This document shows, piece after piece, positions 51,594 through 61,670 of a stretch of 64,000 nt of DNA. The notes beneath the pieces were generated by a model. The model saw only the letters and a program-made list of their open reading frames with translations. It did not search any database and was not told the origin of the DNA. Within the stretch, counting starts at the first letter, position 1, and each line of letters starts with the position of its first letter. Source of the stretch: Bacillota bacterium (GTDB lineage: Bacteria; Bacillota_A; Clostridia; Lachnospirales; Lachnospiraceae); NCBI GenBank assembly GCA_023407175.1, contig JAEYMU010000012.1:496001-560000 (forward strand), in the 5' to 3' direction. A program made the position numbers and the translations under genes.

Positions 51594-53195
51594 TTAATTT
51601 CCATAGGTTGTCAGGTCCGGAAGTTCATCCAGGGTAATAACCTTATCGCTTGTATAAATTTTCTTAAGCATATCCGTTTCTGTATACTGCTCCGATAGGG
51701 TGTATGTATTATTTTTTACTATAAACTCACCCTCCCAGGTTCCAAAATATAACCACATCGCATTGTCACGCACGGCCAAGTCCGGATCAAACATGCATCC
51801 ATTCTCAGACAATGCAATCAGCTTCCTGCTGTCTTGTGTCCAATCTGCCAGCTCAAAGAATTTATCCGCCTGTGACGAGTATATCTTTTCTCCCGGGTAA
51901 ATATCCGTGGCAACAATATCCACATATTCATCTCCTGGATACCAATCCTTGTTCTGGCCATTCCATACCCAGATGAGATTATGAATATCGTGGTAATTGA
52001 CCAGACGGTCATAGAGCAGCTGGTATAGCTTCTTATATGCATCGGCACCTGACGCTCCCCACCAGAACCAGCCGCCGCTGGCTTCATGCAGAGGCCGCCA
52101 CAGTATCGGTATATCAGCGGTTTGCAATCTCTTTAGCTGAACAGCAATGGCATCGATATCCTGAAGCAGCAGCTCATAGCCCTCCGGGTCATCACCGTTC
52201 ATAATTTTTGATAGATCAATTGTAGTTGCATCGGTATAAAACCCTCTCCACCAGGGGTTACCCTCCGAATTAATCAAATAGGGCTCCGGCGCATTCCAGT
52301 GCCAGCAAAAGGTAACAATTCCGCCCTTTTTATGAAATGCTGTAGCATAGTCCACATCATGACCTGTGGCGCCGTTTGCTGTTCTTGAGGGTGTATAATC
52401 AATCAGGTCCAGTCCAAGGATTGCAGGATACTTTCCAGTGGCATTATTGATTGCCGTAAATTCCGGACCTAAGATTCCCAGGTTGCCATATTGACCTGAA
52501 ATAATATATTTTCCGTAGGTATCCGTTAAATACCGCATTAATCTTTTGGTACTGTCTGTTGCCTTGGGATCACATAGATTATCCGAAATTTCATAGATTG
52601 ATGTATCCACCGGCTTAGAAGCGGTTACGATTAATGAGTCAACTAAAACCCATCCCCAGTTCTTTGTCATCTGTACCTGATGCTCTCCTTTTGTCAGATA
52701 AACTCTGTTCAGTATTGAATCAGTAAAATCATCCTTATCTACGGTTGCCAGTCCGATATTTTCACCATCCAACAGAACGTTATTTTCCTTATGCCCCGTA
52801 TTACCGGCACTGATAAAATTCAAATCATAGGCTCCGTTTCCTGGGACATTAACCGTAAAGGTTATTGTATCACCCTCCGACTGCATTCCGGTAAGGTATC
52901 CCGTACCGGTATAGCCCTGTTTTGAATTTTCCACCTTGATGTTACCGCTATAGGCGGCGTCCTCTGCTTCCAGAATCAATTTAAAATTTACATCATAATC
53001 GGGGTCCTCGGCAGTACCTGTGACTTCCGCTTCTGTTTCCGAAGCAGGAATATCTTCTGTTATGGCTGCCGTCGGAGTAATTGTCAAATTCGCAGTCTGT
53101 GATACTATATCATCATCTTTCGTTTTTTTACATCCAATCAATGTCACTGCGGCTATCATTATGATAAACGCTAGCTGTAAAATATACTTTTTCAT
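51594..53195 (-). CDS. GH26 beta-mannanase lipoprotein with N-terminal CBM35-like module
   Basis: This 533-residue protein has a lipoprotein signal (LIGC, Cys22), a Thr/Glu-rich linker, a CBM35-like module (LILEAEDAAYSGNIKVEN to about residue 195), and a GH26 catalytic domain. The acid/base Glu is in WRPLHEASGGWFWWG and the nucleophile in LIALSENGCMFDPD. It is anchored on the cell surface and cuts mannan backbones for import. The ATG at 53195 has GGGAGG 5 nt upstream. It is the first gene after the terminator-like hairpin at 53478-53531. Confidence 0.93.
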   Translation of the reverse strand: MKKYILQLAFIIMIAAVTLIGCKKTKDDDIVSQTANLTITPTAAITEDIPASETEAEVTGTAEDPDYDVNFKLILEAEDAAYSGNIKVENSKQGYTGTGYLTGMQSEGDTITFTVNVPGNGAYDLNFISAGNTGHKENNVLLDGENIGLATVDKDDFTDSILNRVYLTKGEHQVQMTKNWGWVLVDSLIVTASKPVDTSIYEISDNLCDPKATDSTKRLMRYLTDTYGKYIISGQYGNLGILGPEFTAINNATGKYPAILGLDLIDYTPSRTANGATGHDVDYATAFHKKGGIVTFCWHWNAPEPYLINSEGNPWWRGFYTDATTIDLSKIMNGDDPEGYELLLQDIDAIAVQLKRLQTADIPILWRPLHEASGGWFWWGASGADAYKKLYQLLYDRLVNYHDIHNLIWVWNGQNKDWYPGDEYVDIVATDIYPGEKIYSSQADKFFELADWTQDSRKLIALSENGCMFDPDLAVRDNAMWLYFGTWEGEFIVKNNTYTLSEQYTETDMLKKIYTSDKVITLDELPDLTTYGN

Positions 53196-53547
53196 GACTC
53201 CCTCCCAGCCTGTTTTCACAACTGACCATAATGAGTTTTACCAAGACAATCAGATGATTTTATCAAAATCATTATTGGCTAAATTTTATATAAAACTCTT
53301 TCCGCTTATAGATAAACCGGTAACTCCGTATCGTTTCATCCATCTATTCAGAAAGAAGGGGTTTTCTATGATATCAGACAATACATCAAAAGGTCATTCT
53401 ATCCCTTTGGGATCATCAAGGAGTTATTACCTAAAACTATTTAAAAGGGTTCAACCAAATTTGACTTAATGAAAATTGAGGCCGCAATGTCAAGCTTTCC
53501 AACGATCGAGACAGTTCGACACTGCAGCCTCTTTCATAAACTAAATA
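53196..53547. other. Intergenic region between the two mannan transcription units
   Basis: No gene is supported. It contains the hairpin at 53478-53531 and should hold the promoter of the GH26-led operon, but no clear -35/-10 pair was found. A plus-strand open frame here (from 53020) overlaps the GH26 signal region antisense and is not convincing. Confidence 0.55.
53478..53531 (-). terminator. Hairpin after the sugar-binding lipoprotein gene
   Basis: GAGGCTGCAGTGTC pairs with GACATTGCGGCCTC (12 of 14 positions paired, mismatches as G-T pairs or nearly so) around a 26-nt loop, 17 nt after the stop. The following T content is modest (AATTTTCATT), so termination may be partial. Confidence 0.55.
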
Positions 53548-55017
53548 CTATTTTTGAGAATAGAAATAATCCAAAGCACTTTGTAAGGTAGGTTTTGCAG
53601 CTTCAATTGCCTGAGCTACTGTCTGACTCTTATCCACACATAAAGGTGCCCATACAGTGCTTCCAAGATCATAGTAAGGTGACAAATAGCCCCATAGATC
53701 AAGCTTCAAATTAGAACCGCATTCTATCGCAATATTCACATCTTCTTCCGTCTGGAAGCAGCTCTCGAACCATGTCGGGTCATCTCTGTAGGTTACATCT
53801 CCGTCAAACCAGTTAAAGAATTCTTCCATTACCTGCAATACCTTGCCGCCATCTTCAACACCAACCGGAATCATATACCAGTTGCCATGAACAGGTGTAT
53901 AAGGTGTACCATCGCCGCTGGGTCCCTGAGGATAAGGAACCATACCGAAGTCAAAAGGAAGTTCTCCGCCATTTTCGGCTGCTGCGTCCATTTCCTGTCT
54001 ATTTAACCAAGCCTGAGCCGTCCACATCATAACCTTGCCGGAAGACCATGCCAGCAGGTTATCATTCCAGTCATCAGCATTCCAAGGTCTTGCACACTTA
54101 TCGTCATTATATAATTTGCTGATAAATTCCAGAGATGCCTGCACCTCCGGGGAATCTAAGGTCTGTGTTGAACCGGCGGCAATCGCACCTCCGTTATTCA
54201 ATACAATACCGTTCACCAGGTCTGTCCATACACCGCCGTAGCCGTAAACATCAGTAGCTCCATCCTTATTTGTATCCTGTGTTCCTGCCTTAGCAAGCTC
54301 CTCAAACTTATCCCAGGTCCACTGACCGTTGTTCCATAATTCCTGTGGATCTTCCAGACCCAAATCCTGGATCATTGTCTTATTATATCCTATATAATAG
54401 CCTCCCAAAGGGATACCCTGCTCAGTAAAGAAATAGGTACCTCCCTGCATACCGGTCAGAGGTTGGATAACACTCTGCTTGCCAAATAAATCATTTCCCT
54501 CTAAAGCAAGGTCATCAAGATTCTGGCAAAGTCCGCTTAGAGCTGCTGTCATACCAAACTGAAGGTCCGTTAAGTAAACATCACATTCCGGAGTTCCTGC
54601 AGCAATTGTGGTATTAATACTGTTTATAATACCGTTCCATCCCAAGTTCACAAAATCTATTTTACAATTATATTTTTCTTCAATTCTTCTTACGTTATCG
54701 AGCTTCATTTGAGCTGTCTCAGTATTGCTTAGCTTAGGGTCATCATTGATATCCTGGTTATCGCTGTCATAATAGTAATCCCACCAGATACCTACTTTAA
54801 TTGTTCTTCCGCCTAAATCAAAGGCTGCATAATCATCATTCTTCGTTACGTTTGAAGGCTCTGTCGGTACAGGGGTCGTAGTAGCTTCTGTTGAAGCAGC
54901 CACTGTAGGTGTTGCATTTGTATCTGTTCCTTTTTCTTTGTTGCCGCATCCGGCCATAGCTACTACCATGGTCAGAGTTAATAATAATGCTACTAATTTT
55001 TTGCTTGCTTTTACCAT
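53548..55017 (-). CDS. Extracellular sugar-binding lipoprotein (ABC transporter), paralogue B
   Basis: This 489-residue family-1 solute-binding lipoprotein has its lipobox at MAGC (Cys24) and a Thr/Ala/Pro linker. It is next to a matching permease pair (60 nt after the MalG-like gene), so it is the cognate binding protein of that transporter. It is closely related to paralogue A at 46409-47902; ligand-binding residues may differ in segments that vary, such as GLCQNLDDLALEG versus GLVYDLKDIALEG. GGAGG precedes the ATG. Confidence 0.92.
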   Translation of the reverse strand: MVKASKKLVALLLTLTMVVAMAGCGNKEKGTDTNATPTVAASTEATTTPVPTEPSNVTKNDDYAAFDLGGRTIKVGIWWDYYYDSDNQDINDDPKLSNTETAQMKLDNVRRIEEKYNCKIDFVNLGWNGIINSINTTIAAGTPECDVYLTDLQFGMTAALSGLCQNLDDLALEGNDLFGKQSVIQPLTGMQGGTYFFTEQGIPLGGYYIGYNKTMIQDLGLEDPQELWNNGQWTWDKFEELAKAGTQDTNKDGATDVYGYGGVWTDLVNGIVLNNGGAIAAGSTQTLDSPEVQASLEFISKLYNDDKCARPWNADDWNDNLLAWSSGKVMMWTAQAWLNRQEMDAAAENGGELPFDFGMVPYPQGPSGDGTPYTPVHGNWYMIPVGVEDGGKVLQVMEEFFNWFDGDVTYRDDPTWFESCFQTEEDVNIAIECGSNLKLDLWGYLSPYYDLGSTVWAPLCVDKSQTVAQAIEAAKPTLQSALDYFYSQK

Positions 55018-55077
55018 TCTTATTCTCCTCCTATAATATTTTTGTTTCTTTATTTTAAGTCGGGATTGGAATTCGCG

Positions 55078-56067
55078 TTATCCTACGATACCGCTTCGTT
55101 CCACACCCTCAATAAAATACCTTTGCAGAATCAGATAAATCAGTATGATTGGCAATAATACGAGTACGACACCTGCATACATATACAGCTGTTGTATATT
55201 AGGATCTTTAATCTGGTCAATATTAGCCACCGTTGCCAGTATGGTTGACAGCCGGAAGGTTATATTATGCTCTGACGGTATTGAAAACAAAGAGCTGTAA
55301 AACATATCATTATACTGCCATACCAGGGAGAATACCGCTACCGTAATGACCGCCGGGACCGCATTCACCAGCATGATACGGAAATACGTATAAAACATAC
55401 CGGCTCCGTCAATAAAGGCTGCTTCTTCGATTTCCTTGGGCAGACCGCGGAAAAACTGACGGAATATGTAGATAAACAAGCCGGAACGCAGACCCACACC
55501 AAATATTGTAAGCATAACCATCGGTACTTCAGAGGATAACAAATTCAGCTTGTGTCCTAAAACCAGCTTACAGATTCCAAATATATCCCAATTCCGAAAG
55601 TGGGTATACAAAGGGAGCATGATGGAATGCATCGGTAATACAATTGTTATAACCACACATGCAAACAGCAGCTTCTTAAACGGAAAATCAAAACGGGCAA
55701 AGCCATAACCGGCCATTGATGTGATAAATAATTGTATCAATGTAATTACAATGATATACAGCAGGGTATACCCCAGCGTATGCCAGTAATCTAGCCGAAA
55801 ATAGGTCAGATCATAGTTCTTTAAGGTTGGATTGATCGGTATCAGGTTAACGGACGGGTTATACACATCCGAATTTGAGAAAAAGGAGTTAGCCACAATA
55901 CTGATCAGCGGTCCTAAAACGATATATGAGATTCCAAGCAGGATAACAAATTTAAAAATTGAAAAAAGCAGACTTTTCAATTTATGAATGTATCTGGATC
56001 TCTTGTTAATTAAAACGGTATCGTTGCGAAATTTATTAATTGATAAGCTGATATCATTTACCTTCAA
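55078..56067 (-). CDS. ABC sugar permease, MalG type
   Basis: This 329-residue membrane protein has about six helices and the EAA motif EEAAFIDGAGMFYTYFRI that contacts the ATPase. It starts with TTG, 7 nt after GGAGG. With the permease at 56083-56991 it forms the membrane pore of an oligosaccharide importer. No ATPase gene is in the window, so a shared MsmK-type ATPase encoded elsewhere is likely, as usual in Firmicutes. Confidence 0.92.
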   Translation of the reverse strand: MKVNDISLSINKFRNDTVLINKRSRYIHKLKSLLFSIFKFVILLGISYIVLGPLISIVANSFFSNSDVYNPSVNLIPINPTLKNYDLTYFRLDYWHTLGYTLLYIIVITLIQLFITSMAGYGFARFDFPFKKLLFACVVITIVLPMHSIMLPLYTHFRNWDIFGICKLVLGHKLNLLSSEVPMVMLTIFGVGLRSGLFIYIFRQFFRGLPKEIEEAAFIDGAGMFYTYFRIMLVNAVPAVITVAVFSLVWQYNDMFYSSLFSIPSEHNITFRLSTILATVANIDQIKDPNIQQLYMYAGVVLVLLPIILIYLILQRYFIEGVERSGIVG

Positions 56068-56082
56068 TGTGCTTCCTCCTTT

Positions 56083-56991
56083 CTAGTTATAGTAGAATGT
56101 GAATTTGGATATCAATCCGCCGATGATAACCAGGATCAGGCTGATAACCGCCGTACTGATTACGCTCATCGCAGAGCTCAGTCCATAATCAAGAGCACCT
56201 CCGAATGCAACCTGGTAAGCCAGATTGACAACATCGCTGTTTATAAAGGAGTCTACAATGGTATAAACGACATTAGTAAGGATCAGCGGCGATACCATGG
56301 GAAAGGTTACCTTCCAGAAGGTCTCATAGGCTGTTGCACCTTCAATCTTGGATACCTCATACAGTGACGGTGAGATTGACTGCAGGGCCGCTATGAATAT
56401 GATAATCTGCACACTGGATGCCCTGACAATCTCATATACGCTGCTTACAAGGACAACAATCGTATCTATTAACGATATGGGAAAGCCATAATCCATTAGC
56501 AAATCAAGAATATAATCAATATTTACTCCGCCTGCTGCCTGCATATCTGAAACTGTAGCTGCAGCACCACCCTGTATCGCTTGGGTTGCAAGTTGAAGCG
56601 TATTAAATATCGCACCGGACCCCAGTAATATCGGCAGAAAGAAAATTGCACGTACCAGGGCTCTTCCCTTGAATTTCGTATTCAACAGCATCGCCATAAA
56701 CAAGCTGAAGAAAACAATAAAGGGCAGATGAGTTATTATTTTCATCATTGATTCATACAGCCTTTGATTAAAATCCGGGTTTTCCATCAATGCGTTTTTA
56801 AAATTATCAAGACCAATAAACTGAATGGTATAGCCGCCGGTACTGGCAATTTTAATACTGCTTAATGAAAACTGTACTGTTTGGAACAGGCTCTTAACAT
56901 AGTAAACCAAAAATCCGATTATCCATGGAAGAATAAAGAGGAGGCCGGTGATGGCTCTTTTTTGTCTTAATGTCAAACGCTTCTTTTTCAT
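56083..56991 (-). CDS. ABC sugar permease, MalF type
   Basis: This 302-residue membrane protein has about six helices, beginning with ITGLLFILPWIIGFLVYYV, and the EAA loop YEVSKIEGATAYETFWKVTF. Partner of the MalG-type gene 15 nt downstream. Its ATG overlaps the stop of the DUF5696 gene by 4 nt, linking transporter and DUF5696 translation. Confidence 0.92.
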   Translation of the reverse strand: MKKKRLTLRQKRAITGLLFILPWIIGFLVYYVKSLFQTVQFSLSSIKIASTGGYTIQFIGLDNFKNALMENPDFNQRLYESMMKIITHLPFIVFFSLFMAMLLNTKFKGRALVRAIFFLPILLGSGAIFNTLQLATQAIQGGAAATVSDMQAAGGVNIDYILDLLMDYGFPISLIDTIVVLVSSVYEIVRASSVQIIIFIAALQSISPSLYEVSKIEGATAYETFWKVTFPMVSPLILTNVVYTIVDSFINSDVVNLAYQVAFGGALDYGLSSAMSVISTAVISLILVIIGGLISKFTFYYN

Positions 56992-59570
56992 TGCTCAACC
57001 CCCTCCACCACATAACTCATCGCAGGTATACTTATATTATCTACCGTAGCCTCTGTACTGTTTGTATTGATATAATAAATGGCACCGTTATCGTAGGTAA
57101 CCCGTTTTACACCCTTTTCGAGTATCGTATGGTCTATGATCTTACTGTTAACTACATATTTCAATGCATCATTTGCCTTCTGATAGATTTCCACCGCATC
57201 GGACATCCATGCTTCATACTGTGTGGAATATAATATCTTCATATAAGAATATTTCATCTTGCTTGTATCCTTATAGGACAGAGTAAAATGTGGCGCTGAT
57301 CCGTATTCTATCATCCGAAGGATAATATCCTGCTTATCGTAACTGCTGCTTAGATTAATCGCACCCGAGGTATAATCAATGCATCCATGGATTACCATCT
57401 CATAGAAAGGGACCTCTTCATCTACTACATAAAAGGAATTAGCACTTTCCGGAACATTGGTTAAATCCGTCGCATAAGCCCAGGAGTAAGAATTACCGCC
57501 ATTTACCATGAGATTATCTGTGGAAGCGTCAAGAAGACTTAGCTGTGCTTCTATGATCTGCTGTGCCTCCTCACGGTTTACCACGTTAGAACGTCTCTTA
57601 TCGGAGGTAATAGAGTCTCCTAAATCCCGCAGGCTGATTCCTGACAGTTCAAGCTTGCTCACGGAACTGATGAACTTATCAACATACCGTCCCAGATATT
57701 TTGGTGAGAGATAATAATACCAATTATCCACATATCCAAGACTGCTGGTGGGACGCATACTTGATGGGTTGTAAAGTCCATACTCAACATAATAACCGGA
57801 ATACCTTAAGCTGGCCTCCATGTTTTGGTCAAAATTCTTTGCCCGTTCGGTTACCTTCTGGAAGGCAACATCACCGTACAGCTTAGCACCCTTTTCAGCA
57901 AGTAGAGCATTCAGCTTTTCCAAGCCCTTTTTACCGCCTAAGGAACTGTCAACCTTCACATATTTTGGCGCGTTATGATAATAGCCGCCATTAAACCATC
58001 CCAGATAATTCACCCGAAGATTTGATATATCCTGTTCAAAGAAGCCTTCTGCAATTTCGGCAGCTTCATCAAAGGTAGTCATCGGATATTCCGACATATA
58101 GGGAACCGCAAGGAAGCTGCGCTCCATTTTTACTCCGCCGACAATATCCAGATAAAACGGTATGGTGTCCTCCTCGGCCTTCTGTGCAAGCTCGCCCCGT
58201 TCCAGCAGCTCGTTCCGGTAATAATTCGCCATACCGGAATAGCTGGCATCCTTCTGCTCCAGGAAGGAGTAGGTTACCTGAAGATTTACATCATACATAT
58301 TTTTCTCTAGCGTTGGTAAATCAGCTGAGGAACCCTCCACTCCAAGCACGGATACCTTAAGAGCTCCACGCAGCATGAAGGTAGGATATACATAATTATA
58401 GGTATTGGTACTGCCGGCTACCTTGGCAGTAATATTTGCAAGGGTATCCCCGCCGGTGATTTCAGCAAAAATTGCACTTTTCTCATGCTTAATTCCAAAG
58501 ACCGGCATTCTTGCCTTCTCAGTATTTTCTACCTGTACAAAGGTCCGCTCCGTATCGTCCAGATCGTAAACATACTGATTATAATATTCATTGTATTTAC
58601 CGTTATTAAAATTAATCAGGGAGCCGGAACCGTTCGGTACCAGCATATAGCCATTCTCGACAGAGCTGCCGGCACCAAAGTAGGATAGCAGGGTAATATT
58701 GCCAAGCTTACCGCTGCCTGTTTCTTCAATATGATCTGTCGGTATGGAAACTATCAGCTTATCCTCTACCAACCGGTATTCCAAGGGTATTGTAAAGGTA
58801 GTTTTCTCCGGTGTCTTTCCGCCGGCTGCGGCAGTGGCATCCTCATCAAAATCTGCCTGTGTATATCCGGCTGCCTCCACCATCTTGTTCATCTTTGACA
58901 TACCAATCTTATTGTTCATAGCCCCGGTCGTTAACTCAAGGAAACCGCTCAAGGTCTTTGATTCCATATAATTATTCTTAAAGGTCTTGGCGTCCTTTTC
59001 GCTTAATTTGCTCAGGATTTTCTCCTGCAAACGCTCCTCCGTAATATATTGAGGTACCAGGCCGGTTGCGCTTTCCATATTACCGCACAGATAGGTATAA
59101 CGGATACCGTCCTTAAGGCCTTCGAGTTCAAACTGCTCCCGTTCTACGCTGTAATCATAATTATACATGGTTACCTGTGTCATGGCCGCATCGTAGTAGG
59201 TCAGAAAAAACTGGGAGTTCAGATCCACCTTATTACTTCCGCTTGCTATCTCATCGTTCTCCCTGTCCACCGGATTGGAATAGGTGATTTCTCCGGAACG
59301 CTTATCATATACCGCTATTTCTGTTGTTTTTATATCGGTATAGAGCTTCAGGTAATCATTTTCAGCCGCAAGCACCATACCGTCAACCTCGGGATCACCG
59401 TCTTCCAGCTTCTGAAACTCACTACCGGTTTCATAGGTATAGCTTTCTGTAATAAATTTTTTATAGCCATCATAAAAGAAAAAGTTAAGGCACAAATATA
59501 ATACATATCCCGCGATGGCGAGGACGATAACTGCTATAATGATAAGTCGAATTTTTAATGCTTTTTTCAC
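56988..59570 (-). CDS. Large membrane-anchored extracellular protein, DUF5696-like
   Basis: This 860-residue protein has one N-terminal membrane helix (about residues 8-31) and a large outside part, with no lipobox. The second half has TIM-barrel-like features (LRVNYLGWFNGGYYHN, LYGDVAFQKV, GYVDNWYYYLSP, ISLRDLGDSITSD), suggesting a degenerate or unclassified glycosidase. Proteins of this type, named DUF5696, are repeatedly found beside carbohydrate ABC transporters. It likely binds or processes oligosaccharides at the surface. I cannot point to catalytic residues with confidence. Confidence 0.75.
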   Translation of the reverse strand: MKKALKIRLIIIAVIVLAIAGYVLYLCLNFFFYDGYKKFITESYTYETGSEFQKLEDGDPEVDGMVLAAENDYLKLYTDIKTTEIAVYDKRSGEITYSNPVDRENDEIASGSNKVDLNSQFFLTYYDAAMTQVTMYNYDYSVEREQFELEGLKDGIRYTYLCGNMESATGLVPQYITEERLQEKILSKLSEKDAKTFKNNYMESKTLSGFLELTTGAMNNKIGMSKMNKMVEAAGYTQADFDEDATAAAGGKTPEKTTFTIPLEYRLVEDKLIVSIPTDHIEETGSGKLGNITLLSYFGAGSSVENGYMLVPNGSGSLINFNNGKYNEYYNQYVYDLDDTERTFVQVENTEKARMPVFGIKHEKSAIFAEITGGDTLANITAKVAGSTNTYNYVYPTFMLRGALKVSVLGVEGSSADLPTLEKNMYDVNLQVTYSFLEQKDASYSGMANYYRNELLERGELAQKAEEDTIPFYLDIVGGVKMERSFLAVPYMSEYPMTTFDEAAEIAEGFFEQDISNLRVNYLGWFNGGYYHNAPKYVKVDSSLGGKKGLEKLNALLAEKGAKLYGDVAFQKVTERAKNFDQNMEASLRYSGYYVEYGLYNPSSMRPTSSLGYVDNWYYYLSPKYLGRYVDKFISSVSKLELSGISLRDLGDSITSDKRRSNVVNREEAQQIIEAQLSLLDASTDNLMVNGGNSYSWAYATDLTNVPESANSFYVVDEEVPFYEMVIHGCIDYTSGAINLSSSYDKQDIILRMIEYGSAPHFTLSYKDTSKMKYSYMKILYSTQYEAWMSDAVEIYQKANDALKYVVNSKIIDHTILEKGVKRVTYDNGAIYYINTNSTEATVDNISIPAMSYVVEGVEQ

Positions 59571-59582
59571 AATCCCGCCCTC

Positions 59583-60206
59583 CTATACTCTTAAGATCAC
59601 TTCAAGATATATACTGTGAATAAATTCCTTGACCTGATCCACCAAATAAAAGAGCAGCACGACGATAAATATGATCAGTACCATGGAGATAAAGGTTAAA
59701 ACCAAGGTCACCAGGGTCTTGCCCAGACTGAAGTTGTGAATTGTCATAATACCTATCATTAACAGGATAACAAAGTACAAAATCGCTATACTTCGCACCA
59801 GGTAATACAGGCTCTCTTCATCCGCTGCAATAAAATTAGATATTATGGTCAGCGGAACAAGGGTTAACACCAGGGGCAGCATGGAATATCCGATTACCGT
59901 CAGAATATCACGGAATCTTCCCTCCCCTTCCAGCAGGCAGGTAATCGACCAATTGGCCACAGCAACCAGGAAAACAATCAGGAAGGTTCCGATATTCTCT
60001 GTTACAGCATTCAGCGTCATCGGATTATTCAAATTAACAACAAAGCCTGCATATCTGGCATTAATTGAATAGGATAGGCCAAACAGGAATATTAACAGCA
60101 GTGCAACGGGAACGCTTCCCCTGCCCCTATGCCTTACTTCATAGAAGCCATCAATGGGATGAGAAATTACATAAAACGGATATAATAATTTTTCCTTTCT
60201 ACTCAT
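59583..60206 (-). CDS. YIP1-family membrane protein
   Basis: This 207-residue protein has five to six membrane helices after a short basic start (KEKLLYPFYVISHPIDGFYEVRHRGRGS), the typical opening of Gram-positive YIP1-domain proteins. Function is not established for bacteria. The ATG at 60206 lies inside the end of the NHL-protein gene (8-nt overlap), with GGGGGG before it. It probably assists the neighbouring surface proteins or permeases. Confidence 0.82.
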   Translation of the reverse strand: MSRKEKLLYPFYVISHPIDGFYEVRHRGRGSVPVALLLIFLFGLSYSINARYAGFVVNLNNPMTLNAVTENIGTFLIVFLVAVANWSITCLLEGEGRFRDILTVIGYSMLPLVLTLVPLTIISNFIAADEESLYYLVRSIAILYFVILLMIGIMTIHNFSLGKTLVTLVLTFISMVLIIFIVVLLFYLVDQVKEFIHSIYLEVILRV

Positions 60207-61659
60207 CTTCTGCACCCCCCTTTAATTTTCTTTTTCTAATTCCGCGCCATACCAGCAGAGCAATCACCAGCAATAAGCCTCCGGTCAGTATATAAGCAAG
60301 ATTTTGCTTTAGGATATCATCCCGGTAACGCTTGAATGCAATGGAATAATATTCCTGATTCATGCCAAGCTTAAGGTATTCCATAGCCTTCTTATTTTCC
60401 CCTGCTGCCAGATAGGATTTACCGATACCCACATAAGCCAGCTCAAAATTCGCATCCAGCTTCAGTACCTTCTTCCACACCTCTACCGCAGAGGCCTCAT
60501 CTCCGTCATAGCGTAGGGAAACCGCCTGATTGATTAAGCTGCCGTACTGGGTAGGCACAAAGGACATCACCTCGGCTCTGGTGGTATCCAGCACCAATAT
60601 CTTATCGCCTAATACCTCAATTGCCGCAGGGTTTTTAAAGGTCCCCTCCTGGGTTCCCATTCCGCCGAAGATATAGAGCAGGTCACCTTCGTCATCATAG
60701 GTAAAGATACGCCCCCGGACGGTATCAATTACGGAGTAGATACCATCGCCCCGGTATACAATATCTGCAATACGGGAAGGGCCGCCGAATTCTCTATTCA
60801 AGCCCCAGTCCAAATCTCCGCTTAGCTTGCCTTTTTTTGTTTTCTTGATAACATCCTGTCCTTTCGGATTCAGCCTTCGAATGGACTGTGTTGCTTTGGT
60901 ATCCACATTAGTGGCATAGATAAATCCGTCCGGTGCAACATCAATTCCGGTAAACTCCGTAGGGATATACTGTACCTGTCTTGCCCGCTGGGCCTTTGTC
61001 GAAAACACTCTCCAGATTTTCTCATAAGCAGAGATGGTAACCTTAATTGTTCCTGTGAAGCCGGTAAAATTACCGTTTTCATCGAAGGCCATAATTCCTT
61101 TGAACATATTTTTAGCTATTACATAAACTCTGCCTGCGTAATCCACGCCAACCTTCAGCGGATTAAACTGGAAGCCGCTCTCCAGGTCCTCCGAGGTAGG
61201 ATTGGATATGATCTTAATCAGCTTGTCATCCTGGTCCAGAATGACAATTCTCATATTGTCGGTATCCGCAATATATACCTCATTGTTCTTCGTTACAAAG
61301 ATACCGGAGGGATTTTTAAAGGTATCCGTCGTACCGTTATTATCGAAGCTTTCTATTATGTGCTTCAGTTTCAGATCTGAATCCATAACAAGGATTCTGT
61401 TATTTCCTGTATCGCAGACATATACCTTTTCATCCTCTGAAACATACATGTCCTGCGGGGTCACCATATTCGATACACCCAGATCAGCCCCCGATATACT
61501 ATCCTCCGGTATATAAGCTGCCGGTGTATAATTAATATAGGTATAATAGTCATAATTATATGCCTGATAGGGCACTTTCTCGCTGGCATATACTTCTACG
61601 CAATTTGTCGCGACAAGTATGACGATTAGCGGGATTAATAGAATTTTCTTCAGTTTCAT
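60199..61659 (-). CDS. Secreted/anchored NHL-repeat protein with TPR and C-terminal membrane helix
   Basis: This 486-residue protein has a signal peptide (residues 1-26), NHL propeller repeats (for example VCDTGNNRILVMDSD, IADTDNMRIVILD, VLDTTRAEVMSF), a short TPR-like segment (AVEVWKKVLKLDANFELAYVGIGKSYL), and a C-terminal membrane helix (YILTGGLLLVIALLVW) with a basic tail. The propeller faces outside and is likely a protein or sugar-binding platform. Conserved order with YIP1 and DUF5696 genes suggests a complex with the transporter. Confidence 0.8.
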   Translation of the reverse strand: MKLKKILLIPLIVILVATNCVEVYASEKVPYQAYNYDYYTYINYTPAAYIPEDSISGADLGVSNMVTPQDMYVSEDEKVYVCDTGNNRILVMDSDLKLKHIIESFDNNGTTDTFKNPSGIFVTKNNEVYIADTDNMRIVILDQDDKLIKIISNPTSEDLESGFQFNPLKVGVDYAGRVYVIAKNMFKGIMAFDENGNFTGFTGTIKVTISAYEKIWRVFSTKAQRARQVQYIPTEFTGIDVAPDGFIYATNVDTKATQSIRRLNPKGQDVIKKTKKGKLSGDLDWGLNREFGGPSRIADIVYRGDGIYSVIDTVRGRIFTYDDEGDLLYIFGGMGTQEGTFKNPAAIEVLGDKILVLDTTRAEVMSFVPTQYGSLINQAVSLRYDGDEASAVEVWKKVLKLDANFELAYVGIGKSYLAAGENKKAMEYLKLGMNQEYYSIAFKRYRDDILKQNLAYILTGGLLLVIALLVWRGIRKRKLKGGAEDE

Positions 61660-61670
61660 AATGATCCTCC

